Source: Castanea sativa (Eukaryota > Streptophyta > Magnoliopsida > Fagales > Fagaceae). From it: a stretch of DNA of 64,000 nt. A program made the translations under genes and the position numbers. Each line of letters starts with the position of its first letter. Position 1 is the first letter of the stretch. The DNA lies in the NCBI RefSeq assembly GCF_040712315.1, contig NC_134015.1, forward strand, positions 9,258,945 through 9,322,944, read 5' to 3'. The notes beneath the pieces were generated by a model, which was not told where the DNA came from, did not search any database, and saw nothing but the letters and a program-made list of their open reading frames with translations. Shown here one piece after another: positions 1-12,900 of this stretch.

Positions 1-162
1 AAATCCCAGATTTCCTTTGCAGCTGCTAATGTAGTACTTGCAAAGACAAGGAACGAGGAGGTTATCTCTTCCATTAAAAGGACCCTTGATTTCAGCTTCC
101 ATGATGTAGAGGAACTTTTACGGCTAGTGCACCTTGCAATGGAGGCTCTTAGTAGCAGTTGA
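1..162 (+). CDS. 3' end of an unidentified protein-coding gene
   Basis: Frame 1 is open from the first base to a TGA at 160-162, giving the last 53 residues of a protein. The reading is helical and mixed-charge, ends in MEALSSS, and contains the segment SIKRTLDFSFHDVEELLRL. Nothing in it is a motif I can tie to a family, so no function is offered. The open frame right from the window edge, sensible codon use and the abrupt change to AT-rich, stop-dense sequence with a CT microsatellite after the stop support a real terminal exon. The exon start lies outside the window. A chance ORF is possible but less likely. Confidence 0.6.
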   Translation, partial: KSQISFAAANVVLAKTRNEEVISSIKRTLDFSFHDVEELLRLVHLAMEALSSS

Positions 163-204
163 AGTCCTGGATGCTGTGTAGGGTTCTCATGAATGGTGAG
201 AGTG

Positions 205-243
<39 letters not shown>

Positions 244-900
244 TTATAAACATGTATCAGCATCCATGCTTGAGGAATAGTTTCATGAAAACAGAGAAAC
301 TGCAATGAAGTCCAATCTAATTTCTGGACCTGAGCAGGTAATGACAGAGAGATGTTGCTGTTGGTTATGATTTTCTAAGGTTAGACACTGCATATATACA
401 AATTAAATTTAATGTGCAAGTCGTATGGATTCTAATTTGTGGGCTTTCAGGTCTGACATGAATAATGCAATAAGGCCTTGATTGTGGTCCAGACTTGTGC
501 TAGAACTTTCAGAGGTTATACGCCATGCAGCCTTTGCAGCTGTTGAAAATAAGGATCAATAACGGAATTGGAAACTTTGAAATGATGCAGAGTTTTCCAA
601 GTTGAGTCTGATTTTTTCTGGTTTTGAGGTTCCACAAGTTATGCACACATCTTTCAGAATTTTCAAGCTCAGCTTTACCAATTCTTTTCCCTAATCCCTT
701 TGGAGGTTGGACACAAAAAGAACATGAAGGGGACAGTGACCTTAGGTATGTGATCTTACTATACTCTTTCTCTCTCTTTTTTAAAAATATTCTGATGCAT
801 GTTATTCTTTGCAGGTTGCGGCACATTCAATTTTCTTACTGTGCAGTTGTGATCAAGATCATAGTTTTTGATAAAGGAAACAAACGAGTGTAAAGAAGTT
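163..900 (+). other. Probable 3' UTR and downstream flank of the first gene
   Basis: No coding signal continues beyond the stop at 160-162. The stretch holds a CT microsatellite at 209-239 and ordinary AT-rich sequence. The poly(A) site cannot be placed, and the short ORFs on both strands near 509-893 have no recognisable domain. Confidence 0.4.
209..239. repeat. (CT)n microsatellite
   Basis: About 15 uninterrupted CT units lie in the likely 3' UTR of the first gene. Confidence 0.9.
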
Positions 901-3900
901 AGTTAGATAGGAAAAACAAATAATTATCACACATACAAAGTTTACACATTAGGATACGATAGAAGAAACAAATGAACATTTATATATGAATATATCTATA
1001 CAAAATACTTAACACTGTAACATTGACCACAGTGTTCCCAAATTGAAGATGGCAACAGATGGAGTTTTTAGTTTTTCCATGAAAAGTTGCAAAGTATGTT
1101 TCTTCTTTCCCTCTTTAAACTTGTGTTTAAGCAAGACGTGCAATGTATATATATGCTCTTTCAAAATTTGCAATAGATACCACCCTGCAATTGTGTGTAG
1201 TGTCTCCAACCCACTGGCATGTGGGCCTCACTGAAAGTAAACTAGACTGAGTTTTCAATGTTAATTTCACTGTCTCAGTTCAAAAAAAAAAAAAAAACTT
1301 ACACAACCAATAGTATAGAATGGTGGAAAAATTCCATGTAATCAAATTTGATTAGTTTGTTGATATCTATAGACCTAAATTTTAGAATTAAGGCTTGATT
1401 ATTGTTGCACCCAAAATTTTAGAACCAGTTGATTATAATTTTTGATAAGAGAACTATTTGATTATTGTTGTGTTTGTATTAACCAATGATACCAAAAAAA
1501 TTAGACAAAATTGACAAATCCAGAGCTGGAAAGATGTGGTATACGTGTCTTGTTAATAGGATTAAAATATTATTTAATATTTTTCTAAAAAAAAATAGAC
1601 ATCATTAAATATAAAATTTGCTAGATTCGTTCACAAGAAAAATTATTTCTCAACCTTATTAGGTTGGAATAACAAATTAAATATATGTGTACTCGTGTGC
1701 TGAATCAAAATCATGAATGCTATACTATTATTTTTAAATTAAAAAAAAAAAAAATCATGTATGCTATACAAAAACCACCATAGTTTTCACTAATGATTGT
1801 GGAATAGACATTACTTGACTTGGGAAAAGGGTCTTTTTTTAGTGTCTAATCATAAGATTGGAATCTCGTATTTAATGGTTTCAATCAGGGTCTCTTCATG
1901 TCCTCTAACCACCCGACCAAATTGCTTGAAAACCCTTCCAAGACAATGTGACATTTCACACCAAATACTAAAACGTTATCACTTCATAGCTTGACTTCTA
2001 ATATCAAAGATGGCCATGTCCTTGTAATCGTACAATAAAAACTTGTCTAGGAGCACCTCAGGCCTTGCAATGTGAAAATTTTAATAATTTCTTTGAAAGA
2101 AAAAATTGAATAGAAAAGGATTGAGATTACTTTAGTGAGAAGTCTAAGCAGTGTTGAATTAGAGATAATAGAGATTCAAATGTCAAATATCAAATGTCAT
2201 TCTTTGAATATTAGCAGTCACAATTCAAATAAGTTGAAAACAGTATCCTATATTGATGGGCACACTTCAAGTTGGTCCAATCAACCTTTTGGCTTTTTCA
2301 AAGTGTAGGACAAGCAAATGAATGGTGTATTTTCTATTGCACAGTTGATCAATGTATTGATAACAATACTTTCAACCCAAAATTGAGTCCCACTTTTAAT
2401 TGATTTTTCTATTCTTATTAAAGTGTCTAATTTTGAAACAACTTATTTAACTTTTTGCATAATTTTTTTATCATTAAAAGTGTGCTAAATTATACTTGTA
2501 CCTTGAAATAATTTGAAAAAGTAAAAAAATGCAGAAAAAACAATGTTTTAAAAAGTTGTACATAAAAGTTAAAATTTTAAAATGATGCCAAACATATACT
2601 AAATATTAAATTAACTTTTATTTACAAAAAAAAAATTAATACTTATTACATATAACTAACCATAAAATAAAATAAATTCCACTGTAAACATCTACTGGTA
2701 GTCTTTTTATAACTAAACAAAGTGATAAAAATAAAATCCTTTTGCTTGTGAATTAAAAAACCCGAAGATTATTTCTCTCTCTCTCTCTCCCTCTTCCCGT
2801 AGTGGTGGAGCTACCCGTGAATCACGGTCAGCTAAGGCCCACACATAAATGGCCATGATCTCTGGGACCCAGAAACACATCACTTCATCACCGTCCAAAT
2901 CAACTTACCCTAGCCCATCACATCACATAAAACCAGTCCGCTATTCTTTTTTCTTCTTGGGTAATTTGGTTGGGTACTTTTTTTTTTTTTTGCTATGAAT
3001 TTGATTGGATATTGGGCTTTGATTAAGAGAGCCCGCAGTCTTTTTCACCTCCTAGGAGACCACAGTCCCTTGACTCTTCTCCCTTTGTTTTGTCTTTCAC
3101 TTCTCTTTGAAAGAGAAATGTATAATTTTTCTTCTGAAAATAACATGATGATTATTATGGTCTTGGCATCAAATAGTATATTACTATGCATCACTTAGAA
3201 ACATGGGTTTTAACGGGTGACTTCAAGGCATAGAATTAAGAATATTCACTGTTGATTTCTTAATGATTAAGTCGTCTACATACACAAATTAAGATCATGA
3301 TTATGTGTAATTTATTTTTTATTTCTATACAATTTGATGATATATTTGATAGTAATAAAAAAAAGTATTTTATAGTGTATTATACCTTAACTTATATTCT
3401 TTGAGTCTTCCCACCAAAAAAAGAAGAAGCTAATATTATTAGAGCACTTGTTAACAACACTAATCTATAAGTAAACATTCTCCATATTCTATACTAACTT
3501 ATATGATAGTTTATTAAAAAAAAATTAAATTAAATACTAGCTTATATGATATGGTTTCTTAAATAGTTCAATTCATATGTGCATAACAAATTGGAAAGTA
3601 ATTAGAAATATATTCTGTGGTTCATAATTGTTGGCTGCCCAAAAGATGAAAATGATAAAATCAAGTTGGGTACAATAAAAAATAATAATAAGGGATTATC
3701 AATTAACATTTGGTTAAGTTTCTAAAAATAAATAATAAAAACAAACAAATTTGGTTAATCAATAAGGTTACATAGAGTCCCATACAATTTTTTTTTTTTT
3801 TTTTAAGTTACATAGAGGAATCGTGAACCCCAAAACTATTTATTTCCCTTCCCATATCTTTAAAAGCGTAGAGCCACAGATCTTTCCTTAGGGAGGAAAA

Positions 3901-3923
3901 ATTGATCATTCTACATAGAGCAA
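901..3923. other. AT-rich intergenic region
   Basis: No gene or recognisable transposon protein is seen. The region is rich in A and T runs, for example near 1280, 1740 and 2977, and has a short CT run near 2774-2790. Small ORFs here lack domains and are not supported. Confidence 0.6.
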
Positions 3924-4080
3924 GACTTATGTACAGTACTTAGGTATTGTTCCTTAAGTTCTCCTTCATGTGGATTTTTTTTCATGGGAATGAAGTGTAT
4001 TTTTTAATTAAGTAGTTACATGGCTGAATCTTAAGAATGGAACCTAAGGAATAGCACTTAAGGTATTGTACCTAAATTTT
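3924..4080. mobile_element. MITE with about 40-bp imperfect terminal inverted repeats
   Basis: The left end (about 3924-3968) reads TTAGGTATTGTTCCTTAAG. The reverse complement of the right end (about 4030-4078) contains the similar CCTTAAGTGCTATTCCTTAG. Both continue into a matching GTTC-C-CTT block. The element is about 150 bp with no coding capacity, which fits a non-autonomous DNA transposon. The superfamily and target-site duplication are not resolved. Confidence 0.6.
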
Positions 4081-4508
4081 GTCCTTTTACATAACATATT
4101 ATTTGATGGTAGTGTACGTATTGTTTCTCAACCAAAAAAAAGGTACCGTACGTATAAAATCCTAACCGTTCATCTATATTAAGTAAAACTAGTCACTTGT
4201 TTAGTAGGCAATACTTATATTTTTTCCAAAAAAAGATTGGTGTTACTTTACTCTTTGCAAAAGTCAAAACCCATATTGAAGAATCCATTTAGGTCACACT
4301 TTTTGTAAAACCCCCCGAAATTTCATCAAAATCACACGCACAAAAAACTCTTACACTTCTATAAAACCTCAAGGACAATTTTGTCATTTTACATGTATAT
4401 TTATATTCTTTCAACCATTGTCACAGGGTTAAAAATACCAAAATTAAGTAAAGAATAAGAAGATAGATTAAGTAGATTAATCAATTTAGAAACTAGTTAT
4501 CATTCTAT

Positions 4509-4529
4509 TGTGTGTGTGTGTGTGTGTGT
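4509..4529. repeat. (TG)n microsatellite
   Basis: About ten TG units in intergenic DNA. Confidence 0.9.
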
Positions 4530-4756
4530 ATATTTAGTTACAATAAGGAAGGGGGGAAAGAATTTTGGATGTCATTGACACATTAGAAGGTACTAATCAA
4601 TTAAATTACAAGACTCTTAGTTATTTGATTTAACTTATTTTCATCACAAAAGATAGTATGCTTTGTCAAGAGCCTTATAAGTTAATGGTATTGTGTTTGA
4701 CCTCCCTTATCAAAAGAACTAAGATTCAAATCCCCTTCTTCTACTTATTGTAACCA

Positions 4757-4774
4757 TGAGAGAGAGAGAGAGAG
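4757..4774. repeat. (GA)n microsatellite
   Basis: About nine GA units in intergenic DNA. Confidence 0.85.
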
Positions 4775-5424
4775 TAGTATTTTAGGGCATTAGACAAAGA
4801 CAAATGACTTTCTTTTTTGGTGTAGATAATATTCATTATACAATACTCTAATTTATAGATGAGAGACTATACTTAGCTTTAGCAAAACAAACTAATAAGA
4901 ATAAGCTATACCAAACGAATACTTTGATCACTCACATACGACTCTTCAATCTAGCATTTTAGCTAAATTAGCCACAACGTAGGAAAAAATCTCCCACACC
5001 CAATTAGGCAATACTTTTTGGAAATTTATAAAAAGCTAATGTACATTCTTACTCTCTCAAAATAAAGTATTATATCCTTTTGTAAATCCTTTATCTTTTT
5101 CCTTTTTTTATTTTTGTATGTTCACATCTCTCTCTGTCTCTCTCTCAATGGTTAATCTGGTCATGGGGTGTTGAGGTGGTCATTGTGTTGTGGGTGTTGC
5201 CCTAGGTGTTGACTTGAAACATTGTTGATCACTCGATTTAGTTGTTTGGCACCATCATCGATTGCAGTTATATGTAGCAACAAGTTGTTGATTGTGGTTG
5301 TAGGCTGGACAATGGGGGAATGTGGTAAAAAAACTATTAAAAAAATATAAATTTATTTTAAATTGTTTTAATAGGAATACATGAAATGTAAGGTATATTG
5401 TAAAAGTGGAAAACTAAAGTAACA

Positions 5425-6075
5425 AATGTGTTTTTTTAGAGAGACAATATGGCCAAAAAGAATACAAAACTAGATTGTTATAAAATTATAAGTGGACTAC
5501 AATTTTTTCCATTTTAATTTTTATGTGCCATAAAAAAATCCATATAAAATTATAAACACTGTTCAAAAGTAAACACTTGGAAATATCATTTTTTTTAATT
5601 TATAAAATAAAAAATATAAATTTAGAAGGATATAAAAGTAAAATAACCAATTTAAAATTAGTAGTGGACAACTAAAATAAACATATATGCTTTTTTAGAG
5701 AGACAATATGGTCAAAAGAATACAAAACCAAACATGAGTACTCTTATTATTAAAATTTAAAAAGTATTAAGTGGACTACAATTTTTTTTGTACCAATTTT
5801 TATGTCTCATCAAAAACATCTATTTAATAAAATTATAAAGAGTCCGATTAATGTATATCCTTAAGACATACGTTAATCATCTATATTTAAAAACATTTTA
5901 TAAAAAATTGAAAAAATCTATCAAATTATAAATAAGGTTCAAAGAATCAAAAGTAAACCCTTGGAAATATAATTGTTTTTTTTTATAAAATAAGAAAATA
6001 TATTTTTTTATTTGATAAAGAGAATTTTTTTTAGAAGGATATAAAAGTAAAATACCCAATTTAAAACTAGTAGGA
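5425..6075. repeat. Diverged tandem duplication upstream of SNF4
   Basis: Two blocks occur twice in the same order. The first is AGAGAGACAATATGG with the following GTGGACTACAATTTTTT (about 5438-5510 and 5696-5790). The second starts with a TCAAAAGTAAAC motif and TTGGAAATAT and ends with GAAGGATATAAAAGTAAAAT (about 5563-5670 and 5944-6068). The copies differ by substitutions and indels. This is an old duplication of a 260-370 bp unit directly upstream of the SNF4 leader. Confidence 0.75.
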
Positions 6076-6968
6076 GTAGTTATTAATTAATAGCATTTTG
6101 GCATTTTGTTTCCCCTTTTTTCCTTTTTCTCTCTTTTACACTTTTTCCTCTCTCTCTCTCTCACGCAGAGATTCCTCATTCAGAGCCCACAAAAACAAAA
6201 ACCCCCTCGAAGATCCAACAATGCCACACACGCACACGCACGCGCACACACACTCTCACTCTCTCTCTCTCTCTCTCTGCTTCCTTTTGCAAAACTAGGG
6301 TTCTCTCTGTGTTTCTCTCTCTCTCTCTAGGTCACACTTTGTAAACCCTCAAATTTCATCATAATTACACCAAAAAAATAGTCTCTCTCTATTTCCCACT
6401 TCTAATTCCTCGTCAAGTTTCAAAATTTCGGAGCTTTGGATTCGATTCAGCTCTGAATTCTTCATTTCCTGTCAGATCAGAGCTAAATTTGTGGAAAAGT
6501 TTGAAACTTTTTTTTGTGGGGTTTTGTTTTTTGATTTGGGGGAGGTGTTGGATTTTGTGGGTTTTTGCATGTTGTGTTTTTTGGTGGAAATTTGAGTGAT
6601 TTTGTGAAATTGGGGATTGATGATTTGGTTTTGTTGAATATAGAAAATTAAAAAAGAGTAAAAATTAGGGTTTTTCAGGGTTTGGTTTTGATTTGGTAGG
6701 GTCTACATGTCTAAGCCTTAGGGGGGTCCTCCTCTGCTCAGTTGTGGAGGATCCCTATTGAAAATATGTTAAAAAGAGAAAATAAAAATTGGGTTTTGAA
6801 GCCTGGGATTCTCTGAGGGCATGTGTGTTTGTGTGTGAATTTTTTTGATGAAAATTGTTATGTTGGTTGAGTTCTGGGTGGAAAATCAAGTGGTTTAGTA
6901 GCTGAAAAGGTTTGTATATTTCCTGTGGATTGGTTTTCTTGTGGGTTTTGTATTAGATTTTGGTGGAA
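6076..6968 (+). promoter_or_regulatory. SNF4: SNF4 core promoter and pyrimidine-rich 5' leader
   Basis: The sequence changes at about 6110 from AT-rich spacer to CT-rich tracts (6148-6162, 6255-6276 and 6313-6328), typical of plant 5' leaders. The first ATG that opens the SNF4 frame is at 6969. TATTAG just upstream (about 6951-6957) could be an acceptor of a leader intron, but its donor is not certain. A short inverted repeat (GTCCTCC near 6726 and GGAGGATCC near 6746) could fold in the leader or its intron. No single TATA box stands out. Confidence 0.5.
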
Positions 6969-9900
6969 ATGTTTGGTTCTGTTCCGGACAGAGGCCATGA
7001 TAGCAGTGGAATTTCGGTTCCGGTTTTGATTCCCTATACATTCCTGTGGCGAAATGGGGGAAGAAGCGTGGCACTTTGTGGGACTTTCACAAGGTTGGAG
7101 GCTAAAAATGATCATATTTTGACGTTTATGTTAATACCCAGATCTGTATTTTTTTTATATTATTGATACTTCTAAAGGTTTTTCATCTTTTGGTGATCAA
7201 AATATGTTTAATTTGCATTCGTTTGGATGTGGCTTTTAGTATATAGATTAAATATGTGATATGGGGTTTTTATTGGATTTATTGTTTGAATAGGTGGTCA
7301 GGAAGTATACCTATGTCTCTGGTGGAGGGACGCGATGACGTGTTTCAAGTTGTTTGCAATTTGACACCGGGAAATCACCAGGTTAATGAGCTATTGTGAT
7401 TGATATGGTTATACTAGGCTCTAGGAAACAGACATACCCCTTATTTTTAACTGCTGTTATGTCTTAACATTTTTTTTGTAACGTAGAAGTCAATATGATT
7501 GGATTTTAGAAACATAAAAATCAAAGATGGTTAGAGTTAACCGTCAATTTTAGCTATTAAAGCTGCTACTAAACTTATTTCAAGGTTAATATATAATGCC
7601 AAACATGTCATTCCACTGTGAGCAAAAATGGTTCATGGAACTAAAGTATTAAACCTACAGCCTACTTGATATTAGATTTGAAGAAGATATGATTGTAGAA
7701 GTTTGAAGCTTGCCTTCACTTTCCAAAAAAAAAAAAAAAGAGAAGAAGTTGAGTTATGTCTTCTGAATGTTGACTCTTTTATTTTTTTGGGGGGTGAGGC
7801 TTGGTGGTTGTTGTAGAGACATATAATGGAAAACATTTTGAAATTAATCAATAACAGGATCATGAAATCTACAGCCTTCCCAATATTTTATTTGAAGTGG
7901 AAATGATTGAAGAAGTTTGAAGCATGCCTCTTTGGGCATTGATGGTTCTTTGTAATAGATGAGTCGGAGTTCATATTCGCTTGCAAGGTCCATATCTTTT
8001 CCTGATCACTGTGTGCTAGACACTTTTATCTGCCGTTCCATTGCTACATAGTATTGAGTACTGTGTACTTCTAAGCCATAATTCACTTCATAGCTTACAG
8101 TCTCCCTACAATCAATCAAATAGCCTTAATTTTCCCATCCTTAATCCTAGCCTAGTAGGCAACTGGGGCTTTTTTTTATTATTTTATTTAAATAATTTTT
8201 TATTTGAAGAGTAAGGGGATGTAAAATCTTGGTGGAATTTTAACTAGTGTTACGTAGTAGAGAAAATTATTTACTATGACTGGTTTTGAGACATCAACAA
8301 TTGAGGATAAGCCCGGTATAGTCAAAGGTGAGCCGGGTGCTCGCCTAGGCACCCGGGCGAGGCGAGGCGCCTTTAGTGAGGTGCTTGCCTTTAGAGCCTA
8401 GGCGAGCAAGGCGACCTCCTTAAGCCATGAAAAAGGCGCTAAGGCGAGAGCCTCAAGTTTTTATTTTTATTTTTTTAATTAATTTTTTTTTTATAGAAGT
8501 TTGTTGTGAAACCTATTTTTAGACTATTAATTTCAAAAGGCATGTTATAAAACTTATTGTTAGGATCCTTACAGGGGATAATTTGAGGGGTAGAGGGTTG
8601 GATTTTGTCGATTGGTGTATCATGTGTCGCAGTAATAGGGAGACGGTGGATCATTTGTTACTACACTGTGAAAAGGCTTCTCGACTGTGGAGTTTGGTAT
8701 TTAGATCTTTTGGGTTTTCTTGGGTCTTGCCTATATCAGTTGCGGATACTCTATTCAGTTGGAGGAATTGGCCTGGAAAGCATTTGTCTAGCATTTGGAA
8801 TTTAGCTCCTTTATGCTTGATGTGGTGTCTCTGGAGGGAGCGCAATAGGAGGACGTTCGAGGACATGGAAAGCTCAGATGACCAGTTTTTGGCCTCTCTT
8901 AGTGGCACTCTGTTTCATTGGTCTAGGGTTTGGAGACTCACCTCTAGTAATTCTCTCCCTATGTTCCTTAGTTCTCTCCTGTGTACTTAGTTTCTTTTCC
9001 TTTCTTTTTCTTTTTACTCTTTCTTTTCCCTTTGTATTTATCTCTCTGTCTTATGTTTTTTTGCATAAGGTAGGGTTCTTGAATATATATCTTTTTTACC
9101 TATCAAAAAAAAAAAAAAGCCTATTGTTAGTTAAATTAATTTACAAATTTGTTTTGTAAGACTTATTGTTATATAGAAGCTAATTGTAAAATGTATTGTT
9201 AGAAATAACTAATAGAGCCTAAACCATGTTAATCCTATTTTGAAATAATTTGGTAGACCTAATTTCTTCATGCTACACATTGGAAAGCACTTCATTATAA
9301 TATTATAATACACTAGGTACATATGATTGAAGTTCTATATGTAAAATAAATATATTAAGAATTTGGCGCCTCGCTTTACTCGGGCTAGCGCCTTTTTGTC
9401 GCCTCATGCCTCGGGCGATACAAGGCCTTGGCTCCTCAAGGTCGCCTTTCGCCTTCGGAGAAAATTGAGCAGAAATTAGCCGGTTGGAAGAAGTTGTACT
9501 TGTTAAAGGGGGTCGATTGATGTTACTCAAGAGTACATTATCTAGTCTTCCTACCTATTTCCTATCTTTATTCACCATTCCTATTTATGTGGTTAATGAA
9601 ATTGAGAAGTTGCAAAGGGATTTTCTTTGGGGTGATAGCAAGACTCATCTGGTAGGATGAGATAAAGTTTGTGCACCTATAGCTAACGATGGCTTGGGGA
9701 TAAGAAAACTTACTACTTTCAATAAGGCTTTATTGGGGAAATGGTTGTGGCGATTCGGGAAGGAAGAGGATTGGTTATGGAGGAGGGTGGTAGTTTCAAA
9801 ATATGGGGAAGAATGGGGGGATGGACCTCAAAGCTAGGGAGGAGAGTTCATGGGTGTGGTTTGTGGAGAGGTATTCGTATGGGATGGGAGGATTTTAGCA

Positions 9901-12900
9901 AAAATTGTTAGTTTGTTGTTGGGTTGGGGAATAGAGTGAGATTTTGGCAGGGGGTGGTATGGGGATCAACCTTTCAAATTGGCTTTCCCAAGGCTGCATG
10001 GTGTTGCCATTGATAAGGAGACATCTGTAGAAGCTTCTTTGTCAAGGCAGGGGGCAGAGGATAGAAGAATTTGGGATGTTCATTTTAGTCGAAGACTTAA
10101 TGATTGGGAGATGGATGAAGGACTGCATTTTCTTTTTATTTTGGGTGCTAATACTCCTCCACTGGATGTTGGAGACCGGATGAGTTGGAAGTTGAAACCT
10201 AATGGGGAGTTCGACATCTGGTCGTATTATAACAAATTGCGGGATTCCCCGTCAATTGTCTTCCTTGGAAAGGTATTTGGAGAGTAAAGGCACCTAGACG
10301 GGTTTCTTTTTTTTTGTTTAGTGTGTAGCTTGGAATAAGATTCTAACAGGTGATAAATTGAGATTGAGGAGATTGGATTTTGTAGACTCGTGCATTATGT
10401 GTCGACATTGTGGAAAGATGGTAGACCACTTACTTCTTCATTGTGAGATGGCTCATCGGTTGTAGAGTTTTGCCTTAGCAACTTTTGGTTTGTCTTGGGT
10501 TATCCCTAGATCGATCCCAGATTTGCTTTTTGGTTGGTGGAATTGGTTGAGGAAGCACTCGTCTCAGATTTTGAACTTAGTTCCGTTGTGCATCCTAAGG
10601 TGTATTTGGAAGGAATCGAATTGGCGGACTTTTGAGGATTTGGACAGTTTCGGTGATCAGATGCTTGCTTCTTTTAGTGGGACTCTTTTTGATTGGTCTT
10701 GGGCTTGGGAACTCACGACTAGTGATTTTCTCCTTTCTTTTCTTAGTTCTCTGTCTTCTTTGTAATTAATTTGTTGTTTGGTTTTCTTTTATGTTTCTCT
10801 TTGTTTTTCTTCTTGTATTTTCTGAGTCTGCTCTATGTTTTTCGTGCATAGAGCAGCCGTTCGCATATCAAACATTCTTACTTATCAAAAAAAAAAAAGA
10901 AGCCCAATACCTTAAGGAGGCGTGATTGCTTTCAGGGAAAACTTAGGTAGTCAAAGGCTTAGTAGCTATGCTGATAGATGTTTGGAAGAGCTGCCAACAG
11001 ATTCTTATCATCACGATGGTGTCAAAGAAACATTTCTTTCCTCCAATGAGCTCTAGTTCAAACAGTACCTCCTCTCCCTATAAAAGTGGTTGGAGGTAAG
11101 GTCAATGCTCAAAACTCTTTGGGTGTGTGTTTTAAACATAATAATAGTAAAAAAAAACCCCTCTCGTCATTATTTCTAAAGCCCAAACACGATTGAAGGA
11201 TCTGTAGATATAGGCTCCGTTTGTTTTGTTGTAATATAATTTTCTGATGTAAAAATATTTTACAACTGAAATTTTTTTTTGTTATACAACCTAACAAGCA
11301 CTGGAAAATGTTTTCTAGAGCATTTTCAGGAATTGTAAAATATTTTACAAAGAAACAAATGTAGCCATAATTGTGACTGGCCTAGACATGAAGCATGGCC
11401 TTTAAAAAAGTACATGGTGGTGTTGTGTGCGCTGTTGTAGTGGACATTGGAGCATCTTTTGTTATGCTATAAGGTTGCTCTTGAGTAGTGGAGCTTCTTT
11501 TTTCATATTTTCTGGTTTCAGTGGGTGCTCCCAGAAAAGTTGGCAGAATTGGGTAGGCAAGCATTCTTTGGATGTTTGGAATATTTTCCTGTTATTTGAT
11601 GTGGACTTTGTGGAGGGAACGAAATTGTCGTATATTTAAGGACATCAAAAATTCACTGGCTCAGTTGATAGCTTTGTTTTCTCAATTGTTGTTTGATTGG
11701 TGCTGTGCATGGGTTTTACTAGTAGTAACTCCATTGCTGATTTCTTTGAGTCTTCATCCTTCTGTACGTAATCTTTTGTGATTCTTTAGATTTTGTCCAT
11801 TAAGGTGCTGCTGCATATTCTTAGAGGCACAAATATATACTTCTAATTGTTTTAGAGGTCTTCATTGTTGTGCTGAGTAATAATGGATATTAATACATAA
11901 TATAGTTATTGAAAGCTGCTGTTGATGCTGAGATTTGATGTTTTCATACCCATGCAGTACAAGTTTTGCGTTGATGGAGTGTGGCGGCATGATGAGAGTC
12001 AGCCCTTCATAACAGGGGATTATGGGTTAGTGAATACCATCTTAATAAGGGAACCGGATATGATTCCCCCTACTTATAGTCATCAACCACCTGACATGGA
12101 CATGGATTATGATGTCGTTATGCCCCCGGTAAGGCAACATATATATATTAAAAAATTTAAGTTCTGTTTCTCAAATGCTGCTAGCATTCCAATAACTGTT
12201 TTATTTTTCTTGGTTGCGACAGTAATTATAGTTACTGTCCAAGTGTCATAATATGGCAATCAGATGTAAGTTTCCCCCACATTCTTGAAAGTTCTTCACA
12301 CCTACGAATAATTTGTGATAATAATTTCTTACTTTGCTTGCAACTGTCCAAGTGTCATAATGTGGTTATCAGACAAAGCAATAAATTGCAGAGAGATAAA
12401 TTTCCCCCTAAAAAAAGATGAAGAATTAAGGGAGGACTTGAAAATTTTCTGAAAAGTCTTTTTAGGTTTTGATTAGCCAGAAAATCTGTTGTTGATTTTG
12501 CTTCTTCCTGCTTGCCAGAAAAGAACAATCCAAAGAGCTATATACATTGTTGATAATCATGATAGTGTTTCATGGTAATATTTTTCGCTGATCAAGTTTC
12601 TTGGATTTAGTATTAATTTTAATAAAAAGATTTTTTATTTTATTTATAGGGGGAGTTCTAAAGTCATTGTTAGTATTTTGTTTTAATACTTTTATGTTTA
12701 CTATCTGGTAATATAAAATAGGTCACTTTGTTGCATGGTCCTTTGCAGGAAGCAGTTCCAAGGATATCAGTGACTGATTTGGAGGTTTCTCGACACCGTA
12801 TATCTTTGTTCCTGTCTACACATAATGCTTATGAGTTGCTTCCTGAGTCAGGCAAGGTTCGAATGCTTTTACCCTTTTAAGGAGCTATTTATGTTTTAAT

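Larger units (their letters stand above)
4081..5420. other. Intergenic region with a leader-like duplicate and microsatellites
   Basis: No gene is seen. A segment at 4291-4360 resembles the SNF4 leader at 6329-6412. Two microsatellites are listed separately. Around 4690-4735 the sequence AAGATTCAAATCCCC resembles a tRNA-type B box and may be a SINE remnant, but no clear A box was found. Confidence 0.5.

Noticed and set aside
6098..6330. Upstream ORFs in the SNF4 leader as a regulatory peptide
   Set aside because: They are two overlapping frames through CT repeats with no conserved residues visible. They are explained by the pyrimidine-rich leader.
8341..8460. CpG-rich promoter or tRNA cluster in SNF4 intron 2
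   Set aside because: The GC richness comes from repeated GGCGAGG words with an inverted partner at 9364-9458. No tRNA fold or B box was found.
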